Shown: positions 1-11,522 of the stretch, piece after piece
Layout of the letters: every line of letters begins with the position of its first letter
Position numbering within the stretch: position 1 is the stretch's first letter
NCBI RefSeq assembly: GCF_026213295.1
Contig: NC_079413.1
Location: 17,558,984-17,622,983 of the forward strand
Direction of reading: 5' to 3'
DNA length: 64,000 nt
From: Gadus chalcogrammus
Taxonomy: Eukaryota > Chordata > Actinopteri > Gadiformes > Gadidae
Program-made: the position numbers and the translations under genes
Notes under the pieces: generated by a model
Seen by the model: the letters and a program-made list of their open reading frames with translations, nothing else
Told to the model about the DNA's origin: nothing
The model's database searches: none

Positions 1-3
1 GTG

Positions 4-39
<36 letters not shown>

Positions 40-120
40 TGTGTGTGTGTGTCTGTGCGTGCATGTGTGTGCTTGTGTGTGTGTGTCTGTGCGTGTGCGT
101 GCGTGTGTGTGTGTGTGTGT
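1..120. repeat. (GT)n microsatellite
   Basis: Nearly pure GT dinucleotides with a few C interruptions fill the left edge of the window. Apparent open frames here (Cys-Val runs) come only from the repeat. Confidence 0.97.
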
Positions 121-389
121 ATAACACGCTATTTTATGTTGAAATGCGACGTAATCCAGTGTTCACGAAAAGTACACTGTCAACGTATGCTTTTGGCGAC
201 TGGGTTGGCTCTCAGATATACGTGTTTCTAACAAGATGATATCATTAAAAGTTACATAAAGTAACAGTTTAATAACACAAACGCAGGAAGCACGTGAGCT
301 GCTAGTTTAGCGAAAGCAACCTGACGTCGTTGAAACATGCGAGCGAGCCGATCAAATCCTAATAACTATAAAACTAAAGATCAGACACA
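121..389. other. Unassigned non-coding stretch
   Basis: No coding frame, RNA gene or repeat end was recognised between the (GT)n tract and the 137-bp tandem repeat. Confidence 0.5.
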
Positions 390-793
390 ATCACTGACTG
401 AAGATTATGCAAGTAAAAAGTATATTTCTCGCTAGAAATTTTATTAGAAACACGTTTAACGGTGAATCGGTCCTAAAATATTGCATTTCCCATTCAGATA
501 ATAAAGATTAATAATGATCATACACATTCACTGACTGAAGATTATGTAAGCAAAATGTACATTTCTCGCTAGAAAAGTCATTAGAATCGCGTTTAATCGT
601 GTATCTGTCCTAAAATATTGCATTTCCCATTCAGACAATAAAGATTAATAAAGATCATACACATTCACTGACTGAAGATTATGTAAGGAAAATGTAAATT
701 TCTCGCTAGAAATGTCATTAGAAACGCGTTTAATGGTGTATCTGTCCCAAAATATTGCATTTCCCATTCAGATAATAAAGATTAATATAAGCT
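390..793. repeat. Tandem repeat, 137-bp unit, about three copies
   Basis: The phrase tcactgactgaagatta recurs at about 391, 528 and 665, giving a constant 137-bp period. The three units differ by a few substitutions, and each ends with a block around gcatttcccattcag. It looks like a short satellite array. No coding frame runs through it. Confidence 0.85.
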
Positions 794-1016
794 ACGCCGT
801 GTTCCGGAGCCGCGGGGGATTCTGGGAATTGGGGTTCTCAGTTGACAAATGGGGCTTTTGTTAACTTGTTTTGTTGTTAGGATTAAGTGGGGTTAATGGG
901 TTCGGGATGTTATGTGGTTGTGTGTTGTTCTATTAACATTGTTCGTGTGTTCATTATTGTCGACACCGTCACCGAGAGTGACGTGACCATCGTTTCGTGC
1001 AGCTGTTCCGTGTTGA

Positions 1017-1150
1017 AGTCTCGTTCAATAAAAACCAACTCTCGTTGTCGAGCGTTCAATAAAAACCAACTCTCGCGTGCCCCCCCCCTACAAACGTGTC
1101 TCCCCCCCCCTCAACAAACGTGTCCCCCCCCCCCCTTCAACTAACGTGCG
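1017..1150. repeat. Short tandem duplication followed by poly-C tracts
   Basis: A 31-bp phrase containing caataaaaaccaactctcg occurs twice (about 1024 and 1050). It is followed by three poly-C runs separated by related aacgtg spacers. The AATAAA-containing phrase might be the tail of a retroelement, but nothing else supports that. Confidence 0.5.
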
Positions 1151-1309
1151 TCTCATGACGTCACAGACCATGCTGGATTTGTTTACCTTCAGCACGCTTT
1201 GTTTTCCGGTTTTCTTTTTTTACAAAATAAACGAGTCACACGGCTGTGTGCTCAACGTGCGAAGTTGTGTTCTTAACTTATTGCAATTTCCACAGCCTAA
1301 TTATATATA

Positions 1310-1371
1310 TAGGTTTTGGCATAAACATAACTAGGGTGCACTGTACTATCTGCGCACACCCTTTCTGAAGC

Positions 1372-1403
<32 letters not shown>

Positions 1404-1600
1404 GTCCCTCCCGCTCTCTCTTTCTCTCTCTCTCGTACCGTTTTGTGGAGCACGTTAATTGTCTTAGAACACTCACTCCCATTCAGAATGCATTGGTTTA
1501 CATTTCGTTTTGTGTAACACGCAAAAAGTCGGACTATCCTCGGGAACACGCTTTAATAGATTAACGTTCGTGCGCAGGAGCACGCAATTGCGTGATACCG
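1310..1600. repeat. Dispersed repeat with internal (TC)n, copy 1
   Basis: The block starts near ggttttggcataaacataa. It carries a CT-rich tract, then the phrases gtggagcacgttaattgtct and cattcagaatgcattggttt, and ends near gcgtgataccggg. The same block recurs at about 26033-26530 in the same orientation, and part of it recurs at 23667-23762. The family was not recognised. It has no coding capacity. Confidence 0.75.
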
Positions 1601-1718
1601 GGTTGATTATTCACATTGCTAATTTAACCGAATCCAGATCTGAGTGATCAACAGCATAATGTATAATAATCCACCTTTGTCCACGTTAGCTCCTGCAAAG
1701 TCTGTTACCTGCCCTGGT

Positions 1719-1722
1719 CTTT

Positions 1723-1775
<53 letters not shown>

Positions 1776-1842
1776 GGGTGTGTGTGTGTGTGGTGTGTGT
1801 GTGTGTGTGTGTGTGTGTTTGTGTGTGTGTGAGTGTGTTTAT
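1719..1842. repeat. (GT)n microsatellite
   Basis: Long GT tract with occasional TTG and GG interruptions. Confidence 0.97.
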
Positions 1843-1894
1843 TCCTTCATCATATTGTTGGTGGTTCTCTAGCTCTCTCTTATCCTGACTTTCC

Positions 1895-2075
1895 GAGTGC
1901 TTCAACAGCATCTTGTGTGTTTAGCTCCAGGCCACAGCCCCCCCCCCCCCCCCCCGTCTGTGTGTTCCTAGCGTTTGTAAATGTTGTGCTTCAACAGCAT
2001 CTTGTGTGTTTAGCTCCAGGCCACAGCCCCCCCCCCCCCCCGTCTGTGTGTTCCTAGCGTTTGTAAATGTTGTGC
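1895..2075. repeat. 89-bp tandem duplication with poly-C
   Basis: A block beginning gcttcaacagcatcttgtg and containing a poly-C run and gcgtttgtaaatgttgtg is present twice, 89 bp apart (1899 and 1988). The copies are almost identical, so the duplication is recent. Confidence 0.85.
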
Positions 2076-2240
2076 GTTGTTTTTCTTGTGTCTTGAATTT
2101 ACATTAAGTAAATCTGCGAGTTTAGCACTGAGTGTCCAGAGTGTCCAGAGTTTGACCAAGACCACGCCTGGGGGGCTACTCCACGTCTCTCAGTCTGCCG
2201 TTCCCCTGAAGTTCATTCAGCAGATTGCGTGACTAGCTAC

Positions 2241-3843
2241 CTTCACAGGTGTTGTCCTCATCAGGGGCCATGGACGGGTCGGTGGCTATGTATCCCGGCT
2301 CACACTGGCAGATATGTTTTCCAGGAATATTGGTGCAGTTGGAACGAGGGCCGCAGACGGTGGAATTGAAACACTCGTCAATATCTAATCAAGGGGCAAT
2401 AAGTGGAAGGAAGAAACACATCTTAACAAACAGAACTCAACTCCAACCAAAATCAGTCAAGAAATGCAAACGTATTACAATGTTGAAAGTCACAGGTAAC
2501 ATAACGGCCGTGTTGATATCACAGGGATATTGTCCCCCTGGGGGTTGGAGCTGGTGTTGGAGTGTTTTTTTACAGACCTTGGCATTGTGGAGCTGCAGTA
2601 GGCACAAGCCGATACCCCACATGGCAGTTACACTCAAAACTTGCTGGGATATTCTTACAATCACCCTCACCGCAGGGGTATTCGAGACACTCGTCAATGT
2701 CTGCGAAGAGAGTCAAGGACAGACACTTTTAGGGAGTGAACATTATAAAAGAAGTGTTTCTAATTGAGTTATATTAAAGCGCAATACTGGTCGCTTCTTA
2801 TTTTATGGCTATTTTGTCATTGTTGAAAAGCAACCATCACTAGGAAACTACAAAATAATACGAATAGCCCGAAAGACGTTAGGCCTACATTACTTTGTCG
2901 TGGCCGGTCAATTATTCTGAGTTATACTCTTACTATCTTGATTAAATTAGTGGATATACTTTTACTCCCTATGTAAGAATTACAATAACTCTTGTGTATC
3001 TTGTGTTTTTAATGAAATACCCTTAAAGAATAGGCCTATAATGACCGTAAATCGTTGTATCATTCAGGTCGCTTTCAATGTGATCTAGGCCTTCATGCGA
3101 GGTTCGATATGAGCTTGGTTCCAATCTTGAATTTAGCGGAACAATTTAAACCCACACTACGATCTTTATTGTAAAAGTCTGCCTCGCCTAATGAACCCTC
3201 CCCCCCGCCAGTGTGTTAGAGAATATTATTCAATTCTATTCATGCTATTATAATATCTGATTTCATAAAGCTGTAGGACGAGGAGGAGGATCTTACGCTA
3301 CCTTCACAGGAGGGAGTCGTTCCTAGTTTCTCTGCTGGATTAGTGTTGTTGAATCCTGGCAGACAGGTACAGTTGTACGTTCCATTGACGTTGGTGCATA
3401 TGGTATCCGGACCGCAGATATCAGCAGTTCTCACACACTCATCGATGTCTGCAGACAATCAACAGGCATAATTTTCACAACTACACACTAAATAAGAATC
3501 ATCATCATCATTTTTTTAATAATGTGATATTATAACGTGCTGACCTCATCCTGCAGTGAATAAGTAAACTAAGATAAGATAAATTAAGGTAACCAAGCTG
3601 AAGTAAAACGAGCTTAATCAAGCTTAGCTAAAACACAATAATCTAAACTGAAGAGAGACCAATGGAGCTCACCAACACAGCCATAGGAACCATTAACAGG
3701 AAGGTGCTCAGGGGGGATTTCATACCCAGAGAAACAAATGCAGCCTCCTACAGGGGTACTGGTACATTCAGCAAGGGGACCGCAGGAGTCTGGACCACAC
3801 TTAGAATGATCTGAATGAGAGTACACACACACCAACACAAACA

Positions 3844-3910
<67 letters not shown>

Positions 3911-4934
3911 CATAGTCAAAAATCGTAGGAACAATTATTTTGACACTGAACATGGTGAAGGGGAGAATTTAAACGTAGACAATTCTATTCTCACAGGTAG
4001 CGAAGCCGGTACGCAGTGGCCCAGCACCAAGTGGTCTGAAGACGTGGAAGGCTCCCGGGCAGATCACCCACTCAACGGAAATTGTGTTACTGTGGCATCC
4101 AGAGATGTGTCTGCCTGCTGATCCCATTGTTGGTGTCAGGGATTCATTGACTGGATAAGTCACCTTCACATTCCATGGGTATCCGAAGGTACCCGCATTA
4201 TTTACACAAATTTCACTGGCTCTATCTCCACCAATCCCTGTGAATCTCCACCACTTGTCTACCAACAGTCTATCATCGCTTGGGTCGCCACGGATGTCTG
4301 CTCTTCTAATGGCGTGGTTGCGCCATGGATCCGTCAGGTTGGTGTAGCCGTTGCAGGATCCTGGATGCATTGATGTGATGGCGTCAACAACATGGATCTC
4401 ATTAATGATAGTCACATTCAAATTAATCAATGAAACAGCCTTACCATTGAGGTATTCAGCATGGGAGAGGATGACAAGCAAACCTGAGCAGAAATAAAAC
4501 AAATATGGAGGTGGAATGATCAGCTGATGCCTTGACATTTTTTAGTTGTCTAATAACAATTAGAGTTGTCTACTTGTGTTTGGGTGTTTGTTGCCTATAT
4601 CTGATGCATTCTTGCAGCATGTATATATGAATGGATGCATGTTTGAATTCATCAAAACATGCATGCAATCTTGACAACAATATACCTCAGGACCAACTGA
4701 CATTATTTATAACTACAATAAACTGCTCAGGTTGAATAACTATTAACAATAGGAAGATTAACTGAACATCAGACAATTAATATGTCTATGGCTGACACCT
4801 TAGATAGCTGCATAAATAATCAGGCTAACATCTTAAAATACAATTATTGTTTTTAATTCTGTGTGGTTGAATAGTGAATTTAAAAGTCGTAAGAAAGACT
4901 TACTGAGATGTAACAGCAGGGCCCAGTAGAACAT
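2241..4934 (-). CDS. Signal peptide + D8C + EGF-repeat protein, N-terminal part (adhesion-receptor/uromodulin-like)
   Basis: Seven minus-strand exons, all joining in phase 1, can be modelled: 4904-4934 (start codon 4932-4934), 4445-4483, 3995-4360, 3673-3810, 3302-3448, 2578-2700 and 2241-2384. The coding sequence continues off the left edge. Exons 1-2 give a hydrophobic secretory signal (MFYWALLLHLS then LLVILSHAEYLN). The third is a D8C domain of the uromodulin/GP2/OIT3 type: a TDPWRN motif, then WWRFTG, then a cysteine-rich end with SGCHSN. The remaining four are EGF-like domains. Three open with DIDEC and carry CGP-x2-x-C-x-N calcium-binding patterns; the first is degenerate. The EGF spacing, with a long proline-containing loop before the last Cys, is that of CD97/EMR receptors. 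Predicted extracellular or secreted. The partner C-terminus may be the plus-strand receptor at 26930-43098, now in opposite orientation. A stand-alone uromodulin-like gene is the alternative. Confidence 0.8.
3838..3911. repeat. (CA)n microsatellite
   Basis: Pure CA tract in the intron between the D8C exon and the first EGF exon of the minus-strand gene. Confidence 0.97.
3995..4360 (-). CDS. D8C (uromodulin/GP2-type) domain exon
   Basis: A 366-bp exon, phase 1 to phase 1, with acceptor CATCCAG and donor GTGAGA. It opens with GSCNGYTNLTDPWRN, contains DKWWRFTGIGGD, and has Cys residues spaced as in the eight-cysteine D8C fold of uromodulin, GP2, OIT3 and LZP. N-glycosylation sequons (NLT, NES) fit a secreted domain. 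D8C domains usually sit near the N-terminus of proteins with EGF and ZP modules. Here the domain precedes EGF exons of CD97 style. No stop codon or frameshift is seen. Confidence 0.8.
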
Positions 4935-5024
4935 CCTGGCTGGTCCTCCTCCTCTGAATGAACCCCAAGCCTTCCTGTCCGATAAATATCTGAGGGACTT
5001 AGATTAACCAATAACCAAAATATG

Positions 5025-5031
5025 TTTTATA
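5025..5031 (-). promoter_or_regulatory. TATA box of the minus-strand D8C/EGF gene
   Basis: On the minus strand the sequence reads CCTCCTATAAAACAT, about 90 bp upstream of the start codon at 4932-4934. A TATA-to-start spacing of about 30 bp would put transcription initiation near 4998 and give a short 5' leader of about 60 nt. Assigned by sequence and position only. Confidence 0.5.
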
Positions 5032-5610
5032 GGAGGGTTTTAGCCAAATGCAAAATAATATGCAAAAAAACAAATTGATTCTACGTCAGAAGACGTAAAA
5101 TCACAGTTCTCAGCAGGTGGCTGGGAAGGAGGACTCAGAGCCATCTCGCCATAACCACGCATTGAGTTTGCATAAGACAATAAGACAAACACCTGTCTAC
5201 CAGTCCTCATCCCTTAGTTCCCCAAATCCTACATCTTCCTCAACATCTGTATAGGCCTCCCTAAGTCACCTAAATACACCTGCTCATAAGGTGTATCACA
5301 AGGAGAATCACAGTAAGTTGCTTTGAATAAAAGGATCTTCAAGATAGTTAAACTACATGGTTCCACCAAATAACATTAGCTTGGGCTAACAACTGAGGAC
5401 TTATGGACAAAGCTTTAAAGAAAAAAAAAGGAAAGGGCTGCACTGTAATAACTTTAAAATAAGTTTCATATATGAAGAGGTTGGGGGAAATGTTCATATT
5501 TTATCTAGTTTCCATCTATTGCTTTTACTTCATTATTATTTCATCAATGACAAAGAAGTCTTAAACTGCACTTAGGCCTTCATTATATTAATTTATTATG
5601 TTCATTGTAG
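5032..5610. other. 5' flank of the minus-strand gene, no gene seen
   Basis: AT-rich flanking DNA without a recognisable coding frame or repeat end. Confidence 0.5.
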
Positions 5611-5614
5611 TTAA

Positions 5615-6125
5615 AGGTTGGGTATGGAATTCTCTTTTTTGGCCATTTTTGCAAAAATTACTTGAAACTGTTATCATAACCCACGTACAGCCACTGAGTT
5701 AGAAGTACTTACATGAAAATTAAACAAGTCAATCATCTGTGGAACGGGCAGGGCTCGAAAAACTCCAGCCAATGATTTCCAGAACCACAGAGTGGCATTG
5801 GACAGTAAGTACGTCAATCAAACGTCGTACTGCACTCCCCCTCCCCCCGCGCGTGACCCCCTCGTGCACGTACTCAAAGCACTTCGAGTCGTGACCCAGA
5901 GCAAGCTTCTGTTTATTTTTATCCTGCGGTAGCTACTGGAGCTAGCTAACTAGCTAATGGCTCGCTCTCGCGCATCTGTGTTCGCGCTCGTGCATGATTG
6001 CGTGTCCATGTACTTGGAATGGGTGGTGTCAGAGGCTTCAACAGCGTTGAAGGAGAGGGGGTAGGACCATTTGAGTTGTGTATTTTCAAAATCTGCTGGC
6101 GTTTCGCAAATCCCATACCCAACCT
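5615..6125. mobile_element. Non-autonomous DNA transposon with TTAA target duplication
   Basis: The ends are inverted (aggttgggtatgg and ccatacccaacct) and the element is bounded on both sides by TTAA (5611-5614 and 6126-6129). A TTAA duplication is typical of piggyBac and Kolobok elements. At 511 bp with no transposase, it is a MITE. Confidence 0.8.
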
Positions 6126-6129
6126 TTAA

Positions 6130-8707
6130 GTTGCACAACATTCATAATTTAGGCTAGTCAGGGCCGGTTGTAGCCTGCTATATCAGGGTGGTTATTTGAA
6201 CCTATAGCTGGGCCACTTGGGCGGGTTAGCCCCAGGGTTAGGTATGTGAACTAGCATTTCATTTTAACTTTGCACAATGTACAAACAACCCTTTTACGCT
6301 ACCCTTGTAGCACCCCCATATGTTTTAAGCCTTGTGTCACAATTAGAACTTAAGTGTGTTGCGTTTCCTATGAAAACACTCACACCTGCGCCGCCATACA
6401 GATTTTCCATAACTGCCATAATTTTCATAACTTCCCGAACTCCTCAAAAGCTTGTCACGCATATCAGCCCCTTTCACCGTGATTCGTGACCTATTGCATT
6501 AAACACAGATCAAACCTAAGATCCAATCATCCAAGGAGAGCGGTCATTTCTCCTCCGCCACGTTAAAGGTGCATGCGCCACCTACTGCACCGGAGTGTGT
6601 ATCATCAAGACCTTTGAATACTGGTTATCAAACTCTCATAAAGACCTTTAAACCTGTACTTGTTTATCCCCTGTCTGTTACAAGACAAGGGATAGGAAAA
6701 AAATGAAAAATGAAAAACAATAATAAAACAAAAAATAGGGGGACTGAGATTAAATTTGGAAAAGGTCAAAAATCGCCACCGCTTCAAATTGAAGCTCCAC
6801 CGTCACCAGCTCCCCTCCTCCAACTTGGGCATGCTCCGAGAGACTGCAGGACGGGTCTGCTGCAGAGCTCCAGGTGTCTGTACCGGAACAGAATGAGCAG
6901 AATGAGTGGGCAGGACTTTGGAGGTGGGTTGGACACTGCTCACCCAATCAGAAGTCAGTAACAATTCTGTTTTTTTTTCTATCCTATTTTCCCATTGGCT
7001 GAACAGAAGGAAAATGTTCTGTAAACTTTTGATTTGGTGGACAAGACCAACATTTTGGTGAGCCCAGCCCTGCCCTATTCCACCCGGCCCGAGGCTTATA
7101 CAGACATGTTTGATTTTCTTTTTGGAACTGCCTTGCAGTTCCACAAAGAAAGAAATACTAAAAAAATGTATTGCAAAGCAATTAATGTAATTTCTTTTTC
7201 CTAAACACTATTTTGCAACCACTGGAATAAGATCATTGCATCATTAGGTTTCCATATGTAGCCTACTCAGGCAACATTAGAAAATCAGTTTAAAGGGTGC
7301 ACTTTAAGCTCTGCAGAGAAAAGCTTTGGAAATAGCTGTTTGCTATTTGGGATTAAGAGAGGGACTTGTTTGGTAGTGATTGCATGTTTTCAAGTCCTTC
7401 AGGATTTCTGTCAAACTAATGTGATGTAAATATATTCAATGGAAATGAAAGCATGTGTTATTTTTGCACCGGCATGAAATTTGTCTTGTAAAAACTTGTC
7501 ACACCCAAACGTCATAAAGCCAGAGGTATTTCAATAGGTGGTTCCTTGCCGCACTCGAAAGAAGGCTATATCACTGAAAAAACTATAAATGGCATGAAAC
7601 TCTTTCAACCTTGAGACAAACCGATCAATATCCTCAGAATGTCCTCTTCTATTTGAAAAGTCACTCAACACATCATTTATTCTTGGTAATTTCTGACGGA
7701 AAATGTCCAGGTGACTGAAAATAAACTCACATGAAGAGTAATTTGTAATGACAAACTTTTGTATCTCGTTTGTTAGCAAAGAGACTTTTTCACCTTACAT
7801 TATAATACTTTACAAAACACCAGTAGCGAACCGTGACTCTTAAACCATGGCCCTCTGACTCCCCTTCCCCGTCGCAAAAAAAGCAAACCACCGGCTTAGC
7901 TTAGTCTTCTCAACCTATAGTACAACAAAGATACCTGTAACAATTCCAGCTCTGAACCAACATGAATACGCTCTTCCAGCCGGGGCTATGCCACGAGCAA
8001 ACAGCACAGAGAGAGGGAGAGTAAACACCAAGACTAAAAACACCTATCTCTTTGGCGAAATGCTAATCCTCCTGACAAATAATCACATCATCACACTCAC
8101 CTCAGTAGAATATGAGAATGAACCAGGGTGCAAAACAAACAAATCAAACAATCCCAACAATAAAGCTTTCGCTCCTTGGTTGATCGCGTCATCCACAGGT
8201 TTCGCATGCATTGGTGGAGTTCAAATGCTTTTCAAAAGCTTTGGTTTTCTGAACCAATTTTAGCTCTGGTGTGGGTCTTCCTATTAATAACTAAAAAAAG
8301 TTAACCTAGAAATAGGTGTAGATAATAAATCAGAAACAATGACCTCCTCACTCGCGGTTATGTTACCCTGCAATTGTGAAGGAAACCAAATCACACCCCA
8401 TAAGCTAGCTAGCTAGTTTATTGGATTCATGTCCCTCACAGTGGGCAGAACTTTTCATAAAGTCAGCGAAGAAACAAGCCACCCTTTTTAGAGGGAAGAT
8501 AAAGAAGTCAATTTTACTGTCATTTGAAATTGCAACCAAAAAGTAAACAGAATTCTGAAAGCTGACTTCTGAGAAAGAGGCTTCTTTCATTTAACCCTTC
8601 ACACTTAGACCCAAATTTAATCGGCCGTTTTGAAGGGTTCATCTCCTCTCCTCTTTTTTGTTTAGATGTTGATGGTCAAATAATTAATTTAGAACGTCTT
8701 ACCTTGA
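6130..8707. other. Gene-free stretch
   Basis: No coding frame with family resemblance, RNA gene or clear transposon end was recognised. Short open frames near 6710-7144 and 7531-7779 have no recognisable domain. Confidence 0.45.
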
Positions 8708-9259
8708 CGATTCTACGAAGGAGTATTAGGGCCACACATGAAGAAAAAAAATATTTTTGCCGTGACGAGATAAAAGTCGACACGTCGACTTTAAAGTCTA
8801 CATGTCGACATTAAATTCGAAATATCGAGAGTAAAGTTGAAATGTCATGTCGACTTTAATCTCGACATGTCAAGATTAAACACGAGATGTCGACAATAAA
8901 GTTGAAATATTATGTCGACTTTAATCTCGATTTGTCGAGATTAAACTCGAAATGTCGAGAATAAAGTTGAAATATTATGTTGACTTTAATCTCGATTTGT
9001 CGACTTTAAAGTCGACATTAAACTCGAAATGTCGAGAATACAGTTGAAATTAGTTGTGAGGGATAGCAACCGCTCCATGGGCCTGCACTGATTCCAATGG
9101 CTTGTTTAGATAATTTGGGAAAATTGTATTTCAGAATCGGGTTTAACATGGGAAATGGGCAGATGCTTGGATACAGATGGTTGCACCTCCGTGCAATAGG
9201 CCTAGGCTACATAAAGGTTATGTTGTGTCACAAAATACAGTAAGACAATTGATCAAGTT

Positions 9260-10105
9260 GCTTGATCCTGAGGGTGTTGAGTAAAGGCGTGCCCGGCGTC
9301 TGAGGTGCAGGCAATATCACAGCAAAGGTCCGAAATGCACTCTGGCATATGGATGGGTACGATAAACTAAAGCCATACGGCATTGCCATCAGTGGTTACA
9401 TTGACGGTTTTAGTCACTATATTGTTTGGATGGAGGCCTACACCACATACAATGACCCGAGGGTTATTGCCGACTACTTTTGCCGCTTTTCCACCGCACA
9501 TGTAGCTCGACTCGACACGACACGACTCGACACGACTCGACACGGTAGCAGCGCGGGTGCTTTTCCACCGCAAATAGTACCTCCGGGACGTGGGCGGGGT
9601 CGTCTGCGCAAAAGGGCCGTGACGTATTTTTGTACGCGACGCAAACAACACCTACGTAACCCACACATGGACAGAACCCACATAACAACAATGGAGAACA
9701 TCGATGCGATGGTATTCGTGTTCGTATTATTAGCTGGCATGTTGAAGAAGTGGAATATGTTGGCTGCGGCGCTACTATGGCTGTTCTATCGTTACCAGCA
9801 TGGTTGCCATGTCGCTCTCGTGACTTTGTCACACTCTCTGGCCAATCAGTGGCCGGCCGTCTGCCGACGTCACCTTTTAGCATCGGCTCAGCCGCTTGGA
9901 ACCTAGAGCGAGGCGGTACTAGAAAAAGCAGCCACTTGAGGTACTAGATCGCGGTGGAAACGCAAAAAAGGCGAGCTGAGTCGAGTCGAGTCGAGTCGTG
10001 TCGAGCTGGTACCATGCAGTGGAAAAGCGGCATTTGTGTCATCAGCTGCACGCTTGGGAGGATGCCTGGAGCGTCTGCGTGCTGACAGGAACGGAAAATG
10101 GACAC
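9260..10105 (+). pseudogene. rve-type integrase/transposase fragment, interrupted
   Basis: From 9349 one frame reads MDGYDKLKPYGIAISG then IDGFSHYIVW, the pattern around the first catalytic Asp of integrase-core proteins found in fish transposons (W-H-x-D-x-x-x-K then IDGFSR). Upstream, about 9285-9345 reads as the matching Arg-rich lead-in but one base out of frame, so there is a frameshift. After the MITE insertion at 9481-10032 the frame resumes at 10036 with GGCLERLRADRNGKW, resembling the second-Asp motif (P-x-R-x-R-x-D-R-G). The fragment lacks the catalytic Glu region. It is a dead, internally deleted copy. Confidence 0.6.
9481..10032. mobile_element. Harbinger-like MITE, copy 1 (3-bp TSD TTT)
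   Basis: The ends are tgccgcttttccaccgca and its inverse tgcagtggaaaagcggca, flanked by TTT on both sides. Repeated TCGAC/CGAGT motifs lie just inside each end. A second copy in the opposite orientation lies at 18335-18882. At 552 bp it has no transposase of its own. The 3-bp duplication favours the PIF/Harbinger group. Confidence 0.85.
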
Positions 10106-10331
10106 GTCGAGATTAAAGTCGATATGATGTTTCAACTTTATTCTCGACATTTCGAGTTTAATCTTGACATGTCTAGATTAAAGTCGATTTGACATTTCAA
10201 CTTTATTCTCGACATTTTGAGTTTAATGTCGACATGTCGACTTTAAAGTCGACGTGTCGACTTTAATCTCGTCCCGAAAAAATAAATAAAAAAATCTTCA
10301 AGTGTGGCCCTAATACTCCGTCGTACGATTC

Positions 10332-11300
10332 CTATCTGCAGAACACCATAATGGTGACAAACAATATCATGTTTGGCTCCCTCTGGAGTGTAACCAATGA
10401 TATTGTTTCGTATTTTGCACTATTTTTCACCTGACAAAACATTCCCTGAATGAGAACCAAAGCTTACTTGAATTTGACGAGACGTTAGGAACAGGTCTAG
10501 ACCGCTGGTCCAATGAAGAAGACAGTCTGCACTGCTAAACTGAAACGCTAGCTGAGAGACTTCACCTTCAAACCACTCAGAAGGTCAGAGAACTATTTCA
10601 GAGACATGTAGGCCTGATGAATAAGAGGGTTAGCAGTATCCCATACCCATATTTACCATGTTATTTTCTCCAAAACGAAATGGTTTGTGGAAAAGCTACT
10701 ACACTGCTCGCACATAGAGAGCACACAGATGCACACAAACACTGATTGCCATTGTAGTTACAACAATTAAATTGAGTTGTGCATGTAGTGAGTATTCTAC
10801 TACATTTTTAAGGCCATGTTACTTTTTTGGCCTCCCTGTGTTTATTAGTTGAGTGCTGCATGCAGCGCTCAACTATTGTTCTTCTTCAGTTTTATTCTTT
10901 CTTTAATATTCTCTACAAACGTTGGGACCCTACTCTTTCCACAATTTTAAAATGTTCAGATTAGTGGAGTCGCACACTTCTATTCAGATTGTTTAAATAT
11001 TTAAAACTTTTTAAGATGTTCTTCTTTTAAAATAGTTACACTCAGTTGACACTCATATTCCGTGGCACACACACAAATCCCCGTCTCAACGACCGAGTCG
11101 ACCACGGGCGCTTACCTCAAAATCCGTGGATGCCTCACGGAATCACTTAAATTGTCCCTAATATGGCAACGGAATTTGCTCTATTGCAAGTTAATGATAC
11201 TCATATTCCGTGGCACACACACAGATCCCTGAATCAACATGGTCTCACAGGGATCCATGATATACAGTATGTACCATAAATATAAATATAAATATATATA
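10332..11300. other. Gene-free stretch with short repeats
   Basis: No gene is seen. A near-perfect 24-bp palindrome (ttgagtgctgcatgcagcgc...) lies at about 10851-10876. The phrase actcatattccgtggcacac occurs twice (about 11051 and 11199). Confidence 0.5.
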
Positions 11301-11301
11301 T

Positions 11302-11402
11302 ATGAATGAAATTCATATTGACGGTGTGGCATTATACCCATCTTGAATTGAATAGAAAATTTTCGTTGCTTCGAAGAGGTCTGCTGGTCTCTGTATATAA
11401 TA
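11302..11402 (+). repeat. Dispersed repeat, left member of an inverted pair
   Basis: The block gaatgaaattcatattgacg ... cttgaattg ... ggtctctgtatataata matches, in inverse orientation, the block at 19925-20025. A partial third copy of its distal half lies at about 12180-12225. Confidence 0.65.
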
Positions 11403-11522
11403 AATAAATAAATATAGATATAAACATAACAAAATAAATAAATATCTATAAATATGTATGTGTATTTATATATATATACACATTTTTATACATATATAGG
11501 CCTATATATTTATGTATTTTGT

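Larger units (their letters stand above)
8714..10325. mobile_element. DNA transposon with long palindromic subterminal repeats and an integrase remnant
   Basis: The terminal inverted repeats begin gagtattagggccacac a few bases inside each end and continue into dense GTCGAC/TCGAGA palindromes (8775-9050 and 10100-10275). The hexamer CGATTC flanks both ends (8708-8713 and 10326-10331), consistent with a 6-bp target duplication. The centre carries a decayed integrase-like coding segment and a second inserted MITE (9481-10032). The superfamily is uncertain. The 6-bp duplication would fit few known superfamilies, and the internal coding remnant is of rve-integrase type rather than a classical cut-and-paste transposase. 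Confidence 0.75.

Noticed and set aside
1..239. Open frames of alternating Cys-Val in the (GT)n tract
   Set aside because: They follow from the dinucleotide repeat and have no coding support. The same applies at 1644-1911, 3830-3911 and 63874-64000.
390..793. CRISPR-like array
   Set aside because: The units are contiguous 137-bp tandem copies with no unique spacers, in a vertebrate genome.
7531..7779. 82-residue minus-strand open frame
   Set aside because: Composition is plausible for protein but no family was recognised, and no exons or signals support it.
9464..9883. Open frames on both strands of the MITE (and 18499-19082)
   Set aside because: They lie within a non-autonomous inverted-repeat element and show no protein family resemblance.
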